Under the pieces are notes generated by a model, which had not been told where the DNA came from, did not search any database, and worked only from the letters and a program-made list of their open reading frames with translations. A program made the position numbers and the translations under genes. From Actinomadura sp. NBRC 104425 (lineage in GTDB: Bacteria; Actinomycetota; Actinomycetes; Streptosporangiales; Streptosporangiaceae), in contig NZ_BSTN01000004.1 of NCBI RefSeq assembly GCF_030269545.1, positions 366,134 to 430,133 on the forward strand: a stretch of 64,000 nt of DNA, written 5' to 3'. This document shows positions 40,481 through 49,099 of the stretch, in pieces (position 1 is the first letter of the stretch; each line of letters begins with the position of its first letter).

Positions 40481-41173
40481 TCAGTGCAGTTCGACGTCGA
40501 GGCGTGAGCGCAGCTCGTCCACGGTGGTGCCGTACGTCTCCAGGACGTGGACGCCGTCGGGTCGCAGCTCGAAGGCGGCGACCTCGGTGTAGACCCGGCT
40601 GACGCAGCCGACGCCGGTGAGCGGGTAGGTGCACTGCGGGACCAGCTTGGGCGCACCGGACTTCGTGAAGAGCTTCATCATCACGTAGACGTTCTTGGCT
40701 CCGATCGCGAGGTCCATCGCGCCGCCGACGGCGGGGATGTCGTCGGGCCTGCCGGTGTGCCAGTTGGCCAGGTCGCCGCGTTCGGAGACCTGGTAGGCGC
40801 CGAGCACGCAGATGTCGAGGTGACCGCCGCGCATCATGGCGAAGGAGTCGGCGTGGTGGAAGTACGCCGCTCCCGGCAGTTCGGTGACCGGGACCTTGCC
40901 GGCGTTGGTGAGGTCGGGGTCGATCCGGTCGCCCTCGGCCTTCGGGCCCATGCCGAGCATGCCGTTCTCGGTGTGCAGGACGACGCCGAGCTCTTCGGGT
41001 AGATGGTCGGCGATCTTGGTGGGCTGGCCGATGCCGAGGTTGACGTACGCGCCGGCCGGGATGTCCCGCGCGATCACGGCGGCCACCTCGTCCATGCTGA
41101 GCGGACGGTCGGCGGTGACCGGCGCTCCGGCGGTGCGCGCCGGGCCTGCCACGGCGGTGGCGTCGGTGGTCAT
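40481..41173 (-). CDS. pcaJ: 3-oxoacid (3-oxoadipate) CoA-transferase subunit B
   Basis: A 230-residue beta subunit. The catalytic glutamate is E69 in GVVLHTENGMLGMGP. NLGIGQPTKIADHLP, RGGHLDICVLGAYQVSERGD and QCTYPLTGVGCVSRVYTEVA are family signatures. The sequence cannot distinguish 3-oxoadipate from acetoacetate as substrate; the neighbouring thiolase and a PcaQ-like regulator favour beta-ketoadipate. The start overlaps the subunit A stop by 4 bases. Confidence 0.85.
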   Translation of the reverse strand: MTTDATAVAGPARTAGAPVTADRPLSMDEVAAVIARDIPAGAYVNLGIGQPTKIADHLPEELGVVLHTENGMLGMGPKAEGDRIDPDLTNAGKVPVTELPGAAYFHHADSFAMMRGGHLDICVLGAYQVSERGDLANWHTGRPDDIPAVGGAMDLAIGAKNVYVMMKLFTKSGAPKLVPQCTYPLTGVGCVSRVYTEVAAFELRPDGVHVLETYGTTVDELRSRLDVELH

Positions 41174-41865
41174 CGTGCCCCCTGGACGGTGTAGCGGCGG
41201 GACTCGACCGCGACGATGCGGTCGACGTAGATGGACGGGGTGACGACCGCCTCCGGGTCGATCCCGCCGAGCGGGACGACCTCGTCGACCTGGACGATCG
41301 TGGTGGTGGCGGCGGTCGCCATCACCGGGCCGAAGTTGCGGGCGGTCTTGCGGTAGACGAGGTTGCCCATCGGGTCGGCCCGATGCGCGCAGATGAGGGC
41401 GTAGTCGCCCTTGATCGGATACTCCAGCACGTAGTCGCGTCCGCCGATGGTGCGCACCTCCTTGCCCTCGGCGAGCGGGGTGCCGACCGCGGTCGGGCAG
41501 TAGAACGCGCCGATCCCGGCGCCCGCGGCCCGCATCCGCTCGGCGAGGGTGCCCTGCGGCACCACCTCCAGCTCGACCTTCCCCTCGCGGTAGAGCGCGT
41601 CGAAGACGTAGGAGTCGACCTGCCGCGGGAAGGAGCACACCACCTTGCGGACCCGGCCGGCCGCGAGCAGCGCCGCCAGGCCGACGTCGCCGTTGCCGGC
41701 GTTGTTGGAGACGATCGTGAGGTCCTTGGCGCCCTGCCGGATGAGGGCGTCGATGAGGTCGAACGGCATCCCGGCCATACCGAAGCCGCCGACCAGGACG
41801 GTGGAGCCGTCCTCGATCCCGGCGACGGCCTCGTCGGTCGACTCCAGCACGGCGGCCCGGCTCAC
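41170..41865 (-). CDS. pcaI: 3-oxoacid (3-oxoadipate) CoA-transferase subunit A
   Basis: A 231-residue alpha subunit. IEDGSTVLVGGFGMAGMPFD is the oxyanion-forming GGFG motif. VSNNAGNGDVGLAALLAAG, CSFPRQVDSYVFDALYREGK and FYCPTAVGTPLAEGKEVRTI follow. The GTG start overlaps the thiolase stop by 4 bases. It pairs with the subunit encoded just downstream to move CoA from succinyl-CoA to 3-oxoadipate. Confidence 0.85.
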   Translation of the reverse strand: MSRAAVLESTDEAVAGIEDGSTVLVGGFGMAGMPFDLIDALIRQGAKDLTIVSNNAGNGDVGLAALLAAGRVRKVVCSFPRQVDSYVFDALYREGKVELEVVPQGTLAERMRAAGAGIGAFYCPTAVGTPLAEGKEVRTIGGRDYVLEYPIKGDYALICAHRADPMGNLVYRKTARNFGPVMATAATTTIVQVDEVVPLGGIDPEAVVTPSIYVDRIVAVESRRYTVQGAR

Positions 41866-43058
41866 TTCGCCACCTCCAGGTTCTCCAGGACGACGGCGAG
41901 CCCCTGGCCCACGCCGATGCAGATGGCGGCCACGCCGTACCGTTCGCGGCGTTCCTTCAGCACGGCGGCCAGCGTCCCGAGGATCCGGCCGCCGGAGGCG
42001 CCCAGCGGGTGCCCGATCGCGATGGCCCCGCCGCGCTGGTTGACGATCCCGGGGTCGCGCAGGCCGTCCTTCAGCCAGGCGTCGACGCAGGCCAGCGACT
42101 GGACCGCGAACGCCTCGTTGAGCTCGACCGCACCGATCCGGTCCCAGCCGATCCCGGCGCGGGCGAGCGCCCGGTTGGCGGCCTCGACCGGGGCGTAGCC
42201 GAACTCCCGCGGGTCCAGCGCCATCGCGCCCTTCCCGATGATCCGGGCGAGCGGGTCGCGGCCGATGGCCGCCGCCGCCGACTCGCCGCCGAGGAGCACC
42301 GCGGAGGCGCCGTCGGAGAGCGGGGAGGCGTTGCCCGCGGTGATGGTGCCCTCCGGCCGGAACGACGGCTTGAGCGCGGCGAGCTTGTCGAGGCCGGTGC
42401 CCGGGCGGATGCCCTCGTCGCGGGCCAGTCCGGCGACCGGGGTGACCAGCGCGTCGTAGAAGCCGTCCTCCCACGCCCGGTGCGCGAGGCGGTGGGAGCG
42501 GACGGCGAACTCGTCCTGGCGCTCGCGGGAGATGCCGAAACGCTCTTGGAGCTGCTCGTTGCACTCGCCCAGCGAGACGGTCCACTCCTTCGGCATCCGC
42601 GGGTTGACCAGCCGCCAGCCCAGCGTCGTCGACACCGCGGCGACGTCGCCCGCCGGGAAGGCCCGCGACGGCTTGGGCAGCACCCACGGCGCCCGCGTCA
42701 TCGACTCGACCCCGCCGACGAGGACGATCTGCGCGTCGCCCGTCTCGATGGCGCGGGCGCCGACGATCGCCGCGTCCAGGCTGGAGCCGCACAGCCGGTT
42801 GACCGTCGTGCCGGGCACGCTGGTCGGCAGACCGGCCAGCAGCGCGGCCATCCGGCCGACGTTGCGGTTCTCCTCGCCGGCGCCGTTGGCGTTGCCCCAG
42901 ACGACCTCGTCGATCGCGGCGGGATCCAGCGACGGCGTCTGCGCGAGCACGCCGCCGATCGCGGCGGCGGCCAGATCGTCGGGCCGGACGTCGGCCAGCG
43001 CGCCGTTGAACTTGCCGAACGGGGTCCGCACGGCGCTGTAGAGGAACGCACTGCTCAT
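41862..43058 (-). CDS. pcaF: Thiolase (3-oxoadipyl-CoA thiolase candidate)
   Basis: A 398-residue thiolase with all catalytic residues visible: Cys90 in NRLCGSSLDA, His350 in AIGHPLGASGG, Cys380 in CIGVGQG. MSSAFLYSAVRTPFGKFNGA and RQDEFAVRSHRLAHRAWEDG match PcaF-type thiolases, which split 3-oxoadipyl-CoA into acetyl-CoA and succinyl-CoA. It is the first gene of the minus-strand operon. No protocatechuate dioxygenase genes are next to it. Confidence 0.85.
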   Translation of the reverse strand: MSSAFLYSAVRTPFGKFNGALADVRPDDLAAAAIGGVLAQTPSLDPAAIDEVVWGNANGAGEENRNVGRMAALLAGLPTSVPGTTVNRLCGSSLDAAIVGARAIETGDAQIVLVGGVESMTRAPWVLPKPSRAFPAGDVAAVSTTLGWRLVNPRMPKEWTVSLGECNEQLQERFGISRERQDEFAVRSHRLAHRAWEDGFYDALVTPVAGLARDEGIRPGTGLDKLAALKPSFRPEGTITAGNASPLSDGASAVLLGGESAAAAIGRDPLARIIGKGAMALDPREFGYAPVEAANRALARAGIGWDRIGAVELNEAFAVQSLACVDAWLKDGLRDPGIVNQRGGAIAIGHPLGASGGRILGTLAAVLKERRERYGVAAICIGVGQGLAVVLENLEVAK

Positions 43059-43128
43059 GGCTCGACACTAGAGCACCAGACTAATATGGTGAAGTATCAA
43101 TATCTATAACAATTGAGATGCTAGAAAT
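43059..43128. promoter_or_regulatory. AT-rich divergent promoter, pca operon / LysR
   Basis: A 70-base gap with an unusually AT-rich core at 43078-43115 (AATATGGTGAAGTATCAATA and on). The short divergent region should contain the LysR binding site for both genes; T-N11-A candidates are present but I cannot single one out. Confidence 0.5.
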
Positions 43129-44010
43129 ATGGATCTGCGGCAGCTCCGCTACTTTGTCGCCGTCGCCGAGGAGCTCCACTTCGGGCGTGCCGCCGAGCGG
43201 CTCCACATGGCCCAGCCCCCGCTCTCGCAGGCGATCAGGCAGCTCGAAGGCCGGCTCGGCGTCGCGCTGTTCCAGCGCACCACGCGCAGGGTGGAACTCA
43301 CCGACGCCGGCCGCGCCTACCTCGACCGGGTGCGGGTGATCCTCGCCGAGGTCGAGGAGGCCGCCGACCACGCCCGCAGGGTCGCCGCCGGCGCGGTCGG
43401 CCACCTCACCCTCGGCTGCGTCGGCTCGGCGACCTACAGCCTGCTGCCGACCCTCTCGCGCCGTCTCGCCGCCGAACTGCCGGGCATCGACTTCACCTTC
43501 CGCGGCGAAATGCTGGCCCCGGACCAGGTCGAGGCGCTGCACAGCGGCGCGATCGACGTGGCGCTGCTGCGCCCGCCCGCGGCCGACCCCTCCCTCACCG
43601 TCCACACCCTGCGCCGCGACCGCCTCGTGGCGGCGCTCCCGGCCGAGCATCCGCTCGCGGCCAAGAACCGGGTGCGCGCCGCCGACCTCGCCGGCGCCGA
43701 CCTGATCACGTACTCGGCGGGCCGCCACTCGGTGATGCACGAGGTCGTGCTCGGCCTCATGCGCGACGCCGGCGTAGAGCCGCGCGTCCGGCACGAAGTG
43801 GGGGAGACCTCGACGCTCATCACCCTCGTCGCCGGCGGCCTCGGCGCCGCGGTCGTGCCCGAACCGGTGACCGCGCTCGCTCTCGACGGTGTCGTCTACC
43901 GGCCCCTGGTCCAGCCGACGGTGTCGATCGAACTGGCCGTCGCCCACCGAGCCGACCGCGACGAACCCCACCTGGCCCGCACGGTCCAGGTCATCCGCCG
44001 GCTCTTCTGA
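43129..44010 (+). CDS. LysR-family regulator of the pca operon
   Basis: A 293-residue LysR protein of the CatR/BenM/PcaQ-like group. MDLRQLRYFVAVAEELHFGR and AAERLHMAQPPLSQAIRQLE form the HTH and linker start; HLTLGCVGSATYSLLPTLSR opens the effector domain; RHEVGETSTLITLVAGGLGA is a pocket segment. It is divergent from the thiolase/CoA-transferase operon. The inducer is probably a pathway intermediate such as beta-ketoadipate. Confidence 0.9.
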   Translation: MDLRQLRYFVAVAEELHFGRAAERLHMAQPPLSQAIRQLEGRLGVALFQRTTRRVELTDAGRAYLDRVRVILAEVEEAADHARRVAAGAVGHLTLGCVGSATYSLLPTLSRRLAAELPGIDFTFRGEMLAPDQVEALHSGAIDVALLRPPAADPSLTVHTLRRDRLVAALPAEHPLAAKNRVRAADLAGADLITYSAGRHSVMHEVVLGLMRDAGVEPRVRHEVGETSTLITLVAGGLGAAVVPEPVTALALDGVVYRPLVQPTVSIELAVAHRADRDEPHLARTVQVIRRLF

Positions 44011-44049
44011 GAACCGCGACCGTCGCCCATCGCCGCGCGACACGTTCTG

Positions 44050-44429
44050 GTGCTGTCGAGCTCTATCGGTCTTCCTGGCGACCGCGACCAGGTCCTGACC
44101 CGCTGCTCGCCCCGGTTCGGCGAGCTCAGGACCCGGGTGTACGACGGCTCGGTCTTCCGCATCCTGGAACTGCCTTTCGGACGAGGACTGGCGTTTCGAC
44201 TCGGAGGGAAAGGAGATCGAGCCGCGCGCCTTCCACACGACGGAGTCGGTCGAGTACGCGATCGTGCTCAGCGGCGAGATCTGGGCCGTCCTCGATGAGA
44301 CGCAAGTACTGATGAAGGCCGGCGACGTCCTCGTCCAGCGCGGCACCGCCCACGCGTGGTCGAACAGGTCCGACAGTCCCTGCCTGATGACGTTCGTGCT
44401 GATCGGGGGGACACCCTGCCGTAGCGGGG
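44050..44429 (+). pseudogene. Frameshifted cupin-domain protein
   Basis: Two pieces of a cupin are in different frames. One has RVYDGSVFRILELPFG; after a shift near 44180 the next holds FHTTESVEYAIVLSGEIWAV, LMKAGDVLVQRGTAHAWSNR and SPCLMTFVLIGGTP, the conserved double-stranded beta-helix motifs. No stop closes the second part until it runs into the following gene. It looks like the remnant of a small cupin protein of about 160 residues. Confidence 0.7.
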
Positions 44430-44593
44430 AGCAGCCTGCGCGTCCGGGGGTTACCGGCCGCATGGGCTGCCCGGGCGGCGAGTGGGAAGGAAGCCCCTGG
44501 GACGCCGCACCCGTCGCCACCGTGCTCCGGCGCCGCGATCAGCCCACCGGCACATCCTCGAAACCCTGCACCCGATTCTCAGCGGAGGAAGCC

Positions 44594-44941
44594 ATGTCGG
44601 ACGCCGACCGGGTGGTCAGCACCGCCTCCGTCCGCACCGACCGCCCAGGCCGCTACGGCAAGCAGCTCGTCTCGCACCTGGGCCGCCGCGCCACGGGGGA
44701 ATGGGACGACGAGTCGGCCACCGGCTGGATCGACTTCGACGGCGGCGGCCGCGTCGAACTCTCCTGCGGCGAAGGCGTGCTCGACCTGCGCCTCGAAACC
44801 GCTGCCGACGGCCAGGCCCGCCTGGAGGACGTCGTCGGGCGGCATCTTGTGCGCTTCGGCACCCGCGATGAACTCCTCGTCGAGTGGACCCGCGGCGACG
44901 GCACCCGGGGCACCGTGCAGCGCAGCGGAACACCGCCCTGA
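44594..44941 (+). CDS. DUF2218 domain protein
   Basis: A 115-residue protein with the DUF2218 pattern: TASVRTDRPGRYGKQLVSHL, then a small beta domain (GWIDFDGGGRVELSCGEGVL) and DVVGRHLVRFGTRDELLVEW. The ATG is preceded by CGGAGGAAGCC. Members often lie next to siderophore or metal transporters, but no such gene is near here. The function is unknown; the frame is intact despite broken neighbours on both sides. Confidence 0.75.
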   Translation: MSDADRVVSTASVRTDRPGRYGKQLVSHLGRRATGEWDDESATGWIDFDGGGRVELSCGEGVLDLRLETAADGQARLEDVVGRHLVRFGTRDELLVEWTRGDGTRGTVQRSGTPP

Positions 44942-44999
44942 CGCGCTCCCCGGCTGAAGGTCGGGGAGTCAGCCTGTGCCGTGTGTGCGGCACGTCCGC

Positions 45000-45206
45000 G
45001 GGCTTCCTGTTCCGCCGGGTCCCGCCGCGCCGGGCGGCGGGGCTTGCGGTCCCTCCGCAAACGTTTCGCCTCTCGGCCAGCCCGGCGGCGAGGATGCTGC
45101 GCGCAGTGTTGACGTCCCGGTCGTGCCGGGCACACCCAGAAGCGGACGTGCAGGGTTCGGGGCCGTCGAGCACACCGAGGACCGAACACCGGTCGCGCCT
45201 GGCCAC
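45000..45206 (-). pseudogene. TnpB (OrfB) C-terminal remnant
   Basis: The minus strand has CSVLGVLDGPEP, then in another frame LHVRFWVCP, then back to ARHDRDVNTARSILAAGLAE, the zinc-ribbon/RuvC-III end of IS200/IS605 TnpB proteins. At least two frameshifts are needed. The RuvC-I and helical parts are missing. Confidence 0.75.
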
Positions 45207-45230
45207 CTCGCTGCAAGGCGTGTCCTTGCG

Positions 45231-45387
45231 CAGGTCGCGGACCGAGCTCCCCGACCTGGCCCGTCACCGCCACCCGGCGAACAAGCCGTGGTCGGGCTTC
45301 TGCTTCACCGGATCGGTGGGCGGCGCTCCCATCGGCATCCTGCGGCAGCACATCGAGCGGCGGAACCCGTCCGTCCGAGCCCGCTGA
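45231..45387 (+). pseudogene. TnpA (Y1 transposase) C-terminal remnant
   Basis: The plus-strand end has WSGFCFTGSVGGAPIGILRQ followed by HIERRNPSVRAR and a stop, close to the last 40 residues of IS200/IS605 TnpA (normally SPSYF...GGAPL...IK.YI). The HUH part is lost. The tyrosine helix cannot be confirmed. Confidence 0.6.
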
Positions 45388-45400
45388 GCAACAGCCCATC

Positions 45401-45435
45401 GAGCGCCGATCCGACCTGACCGCGGATCGGCGCTC
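45401..45435. repeat. 13-base perfect hairpin at the right end of the IS remnant
   Basis: GAGCGCCGATCCG at 45401-45413 pairs with CGGATCGGCGCTC at 45423-45435 around 9 bases. Subterminal hairpins like this are recognised by Y1 transposases in IS200/IS605 elements; it may also act as a terminator. Confidence 0.6.
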
Positions 45436-45515
45436 CCTCACCCCCGACCTGAAGGCCGGAGCACTGCGGACGATCCCGGTAGCGCCGTGCGTCCTCCGAA
45501 GTCCCGACCGGCGAT

Positions 45516-46067
45516 TCAAAGAATCTGATCGAGGAGGGCATGGAGGCGGCGACGAAAATTGCCGAAGGGGAAATCCTGTTCGCTGACGCGAGAGTGGAAG
45601 ACGTAGCAGGACACGGTCCAGATGATCATCCAGCTGAGCAGCTCCAGGTCGATGTCCCGCCGGAGCCCCTGCCAAGAACGCGAGGTCAGCACGGTCAGCA
45701 GGGGCGGCGGGAATTCCCTCTCGGGGAAACGCAGGTCGATCGCGTCCTTGAGGGAGCGCTGCGACCACAGGGCGGGGAACTCGGGATGCTCGGTCACGAA
45801 GTCGGTGAAGGCGTCCACCAGGTGGTGGACGCCTTCAGGGCCGTCGGGTACCTCTCGTGCCGCGGACTCCAGCCGGGCCATCTCCATCGCGTGGAGGCGA
45901 GCGAACGCATCGCGGTAGATCTGCCGCTTGCCGAGGCGGAGGAGTTTCGATTCCTCGGCCTCCTTTCCCACGGCGTCCGCGATCATCCCGAGGGTCGTGG
46001 TGTCGAAGCCCAGTTCCGCGAACAACCGGGTGGCCACGACCAGAACCTTCTCGTCCGCCTCGTCCAT
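45516..46067 (-). CDS. TetR-family regulator
   Basis: A 183-residue protein with a TetR N-terminal domain (VLVVATRLFAELGFDTTTLG, IADAVG, then GKRQIYRDAFARLHAME). The usual recognition helix (for example S-x-x-x-I-Y-x-H-F) is replaced by KEAEESKLLRLGKRQIY, of the same length but very different, so DNA recognition may be altered. The C-terminal domain has a WSQRSLKDAIDLRF and SWMIIWTVSCYVF helix. The ATG follows GGGGGAGAG. No clear partner gene is adjacent. Confidence 0.72.
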   Translation of the reverse strand: MDEADEKVLVVATRLFAELGFDTTTLGMIADAVGKEAEESKLLRLGKRQIYRDAFARLHAMEMARLESAAREVPDGPEGVHHLVDAFTDFVTEHPEFPALWSQRSLKDAIDLRFPEREFPPPLLTVLTSRSWQGLRRDIDLELLSWMIIWTVSCYVFHSRVSEQDFPFGNFRRRLHALLDQIL

Positions 46068-46208
46068 CGGGCGCTCTCCCCCTTCCGCTCATTCAACACC
46101 GCGCCGGACCGCGCCTCTCTCAACGGCGCGAAAAAATCATGCAAAAGGCGGGGGAGGGAAATGCACCGCCCGGTTTGCGGTCCGCTGGGCGGTGCATTTC
46201 ACGCGGGG

Positions 46209-46692
46209 TCAGGGCATTGCCGCCGCTTGGGATTCGATGAGGATCAGTTGCTCCAGCATCGAGCCGGGCCGTATACGTTCCATGAGGCGCTGGAGAAGAG
46301 GGGTGTGCTCGAGCACCAGGTCGCGCAGCGGCCGCAGGGGACGGGCATGTGGTGGAACATCCGGCCGTTGCGGTAGGCGAGTCCCGTCTGCCGGGCGGTG
46401 TGCTCCTTGCGGGGTTCCTCGCAGGCGCGGAACGCCGCCGCGACCTCGACCGGGTCGGTCAGATCGCGGCCGGCGAGGGCGCGGCCCAGGAAGAATGCGC
46501 CCTCGACGCCCATTGCGGCGCCGTACGCGGCTCGTGCACCATCCGCACGCCGCGGGCGATGAGCCGTTCGGCCAGGAGATCGACGTCGGCGGGGGTCGCG
46601 GCGCCGGAGGACACCACGTCCCCAGACGTTCCAGGATGCGATCCAACGCTGCCTTCGACCGGAGGTCCGTCCGGCGCTTGGATGTCGTACAC
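46209..46692 (-). pseudogene. Chimeric remnant: VOC fragment joined to FAD-monooxygenase C-terminus
   Basis: On the minus strand, a glyoxalase/VOC-like piece (ADVDLLAERLIARGVRMVHE) runs into GVEGAFFLGRALAGRDLTDP and FRACEEPRKEHTARQTGLAY, the C-terminal part of a PHBH-type FAD monooxygenase; a frameshift near 46330 separates RPLRDLVLEHTPLLQRLMER and the end. No N-terminal FAD domain is present. The 230 bases upstream (46693-46929) have no recognisable gene. Confidence 0.65.
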
Positions 46693-46929
46693 GCGCTCAC
46701 GCTCCCTCGGCGTCGGTTGCGGCGGACGGCTCGCGTGACCGCCCGGGCGGCGTCAGTGGCGAGACCAGTGCGCCTGCCGGCGGCGGACGACCGGCCAACG
46801 CGGTGCCCTGCAGGTAGCCGGCAGCAGAGACGGTGCCCTCCGCGGCGCCGGGCTCGCCGCGGAGCGGATCGCGCCGATGGCGGTCATTCCCAGGAGCCGT
46901 TCGCCCGGCGACCACCGCAAGAAGGGCGA

Positions 46930-47574
46930 TCAGCGATCGTCGTGGCCACCGCCTGATGGGGGCATTTTCTCCGTGTGCTCGGCGGCCTGGGCGGGGCGGG
47001 GGCCGGCATCGTTCTGCAGGGCGCTCAAGGCGTTGGTCACGAGCTCGCGGGCGTATGCGGCGTCCAGTCGGCCAGGGCGGAAGAGGATGCGGTACATGAT
47101 CGGCGCCACGACACGGTCGATGACCACTTCCGTCTCGGGTGCCGGTTCTCCCCGCTGCGCCGCACGGGCCAACAAAGTGTCGATCTGTTTTGCGGCATAC
47201 GCCGAGCACTGGCCGGCATTGGTGCCGTCGGGGTCGCCGATCAGGGCGTCCCGGATGTAGGCGCGCCCGGACGGCGAGGCCATCTCGTCGAGGAACTGTT
47301 CCGCCCACGCGTCGAGATCGGCCCGCAGGCTTCCGAGGTCGGCCGGTTCGGTCTCCGGGCGCAGCCGTTCGACGGCCATGTCGGACAGGAGTTCCTGCAG
47401 GGTGCCCCAGCGGCGGTAGATCGTGGAGGGGGTCACGCCCGCCCGAGCGGCCACCATCGGGACCGTGAGCGCGTCGCGGCCCACTTCCTCCAGCAGTTCA
47501 CGCACCGCCGCGTGGACGGACTCCTGTACGCGTGCGCTGCGCCCGCCGGGGCGGACCATGGGCCGGGGACTCAT
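46930..47574 (-). CDS. TetR-family regulator
   Basis: A 214-residue regulator. ARVQESVHAAVRELLEEVGR, ALTVPMVAARAGVTPSTIYR and RWGTLQELLSDMAVERL form a standard TetR HTH. The C-terminal domain has WAEQFLDEMASPSGRAYIRD and VIDRVVAPIMYRILFRPGRL (TetR_C_11-like). ATG 47574 was preferred; a second ATG at 47595 would add 7 residues. The neighbouring amidase/MFS promoter contains two palindromes that this protein could bind. Confidence 0.87.
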   Translation of the reverse strand: MSPRPMVRPGGRSARVQESVHAAVRELLEEVGRDALTVPMVAARAGVTPSTIYRRWGTLQELLSDMAVERLRPETEPADLGSLRADLDAWAEQFLDEMASPSGRAYIRDALIGDPDGTNAGQCSAYAAKQIDTLLARAAQRGEPAPETEVVIDRVVAPIMYRILFRPGRLDAAYARELVTNALSALQNDAGPRPAQAAEHTEKMPPSGGGHDDR

Positions 47575-47716
47575 GCGGCCCACCTTAATGCGCATCTGTT
47601 GCTTCTAGGCGGTGGCCGAGGTCGGCGACCCGCAGGGCTGCGCGTCCGGGCGCCCGAGCACGGCGGACGCCCGGACGGCGACGCGACCGCACGTCGGCGG
47701 GAACGTCCGCCTCCTC

Positions 47717-49099
47717 TCAGGCGGCGAGGGGAGCGAGTCGCCCCGCGCCGCCCACCGACTCCTCGTAGATCCGGCCCACACGGAGCACCGTCGCGTCGTG
47801 GAAGGGGCGCGCCATCAGCTGCATGCCGATCGGAAGTCCGGCGCGGTCGCGACCGACCGGCAGGGTGAGGGCCGGGACGCCGGTGATGTTGGCGGGGGCG
47901 CAGAGGCGGACGTAGCCGTCCGACACGGTCTCGGTCGTGCCGTCGGCCCACTCGACGGCTTCCTGCCCTTTCTCGACGGCGGTCATCGGCACCGTCGGCG
48001 CGGCGAGGACATCGATGTCGTCGAACATGCGGGCCCAGGCGTCCCGCATCATGGTGCGGGCCCGCTGCGCGCGGAGGTAGTCGCCCGCGGAGGTGAGTTC
48101 CCCGGCCTCCAGCAGGACGCGGACGTCCGCCGCGTACAGGTCGGGGACGGCCCGCAGCGACCGCTCGTGGTACGCCGTGGCCTCGGGGACCATCAGCCCC
48201 CACTGAACGGCCTGGATGTAACGCGCCATCGGGATCTCGACGTCGACGGGTTCCGCCCCCAGCTCCGCCAGCCGCTCGATCGCGCCGCGCACGGACTCCT
48301 CGACCTCGGGCGCGACGCGGTCGAAGTAGTGGTTCCGCGGTACGCCGACCTTCAATCCCCGCAGGTCGCCTCCCGCGAAGCGGTCCGGCACGGGGCCGGA
48401 CACGCTCGCCGGGTCGCGGTCGGCGATCGCCGACAGCACCAGCGCGACGTCCTGGACGGTGCGGGCGAGAGGCCCCACATGGTCAAGGGACCAGGACAGC
48501 GACGTCACACCCGTGCGGGGGACCAGGCCGTAGGTCGGTTTGAGGCCCACCACGCCGTTCAGGGCCGCGGGGACCCGGATGGAACCGCCCGTGTCCGTCC
48601 CCATGGCGAACACAGCCCCGCCGGTGGCGACGGCCACCGCCGAGCCGCCGCTCGACCCGCCCGCGACCCGGCTCTGGTCCCAGGCGTTGTTCGTCTGCGG
48701 AGTGGTCAGGCCGTAGGCGAACTCGTGCGTGTGCGTCTTGCCCAGGAGGACGGCCCCGGCGGCGCCGAGCCGTTCGGCCACCCGGCTGTCGCGTTCCGCC
48801 ACGTGCCCCGCGCGGACGTGCGAGCTCGCCGTGGTGGGCATCCCCGCCACGTCGATCAGGTCCTTGAGCGCCATGGGGATCCCGTGCAGCGGTCCGCGCG
48901 GTCCGCTTTCGGAGATCTCCCGTTCGGCGCGGACCGCTGCGGCAAGGGCCGCGTCGGCGGCGACGGTGACGTAGGCGCCCAGCCGTCCTTCGACGGCGTC
49001 GATACGGGCGAGCACCGATTCGGTGAGTTCGACGGGGGACAGCTCCCGTGCGCGCACCGCACGGGACGCTTCGGTCAGCGACAGCTCAAACGGCTGCAT
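47717..49099 (-). CDS. Amidase signature family hydrolase
   Basis: A 460-residue amidase with the Ser-cisSer-Lys triad: Lys79 in MALKDLIDVAG, cis-Ser149 in AGGSSGGSAVA, nucleophile Ser173 in GTDTGGSIRVPAAL. It resembles AtzE/biuret or allophanate-type amidases, whose small partner AtzG is encoded just upstream with a 14-base overlap. Substrate unknown: possibly an amide or a urea derivative. Confidence 0.9.
   Translation of the reverse strand: MQPFELSLTEASRAVRARELSPVELTESVLARIDAVEGRLGAYVTVAADAALAAAVRAEREISESGPRGPLHGIPMALKDLIDVAGMPTTASSHVRAGHVAERDSRVAERLGAAGAVLLGKTHTHEFAYGLTTPQTNNAWDQSRVAGGSSGGSAVAVATGGAVFAMGTDTGGSIRVPAALNGVVGLKPTYGLVPRTGVTSLSWSLDHVGPLARTVQDVALVLSAIADRDPASVSGPVPDRFAGGDLRGLKVGVPRNHYFDRVAPEVEESVRGAIERLAELGAEPVDVEIPMARYIQAVQWGLMVPEATAYHERSLRAVPDLYAADVRVLLEAGELTSAGDYLRAQRARTMMRDAWARMFDDIDVLAAPTVPMTAVEKGQEAVEWADGTTETVSDGYVRLCAPANITGVPALTLPVGRDRAGLPIGMQLMARPFHDATVLRVGRIYEESVGGAGRLAPLAA

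Larger units (their letters stand above)
44943..45465. mobile_element. IS200/IS605-type element, internally deleted remnant
   Basis: The C-terminal end of a TnpB (minus strand) and the C-terminal end of a TnpA (plus strand) point outward from a common middle, as in the divergent IS605 layout, but both N-terminal parts are gone. The left side begins with a foldback CCCCGGCTGAAGGTCGGGG near 44949; the right side has CCCCCGACCTGAAGGCCGG near 45441, a related sequence. The element is not mobile by itself. Confidence 0.72.

Noticed and set aside
44943..45465. CRISPR or omega-RNA/TnpB guide system
   Set aside because: TnpB lacks the catalytic N-terminal and RuvC-I parts and no repeat-spacer array is present, so no RNA-guided function is supported.
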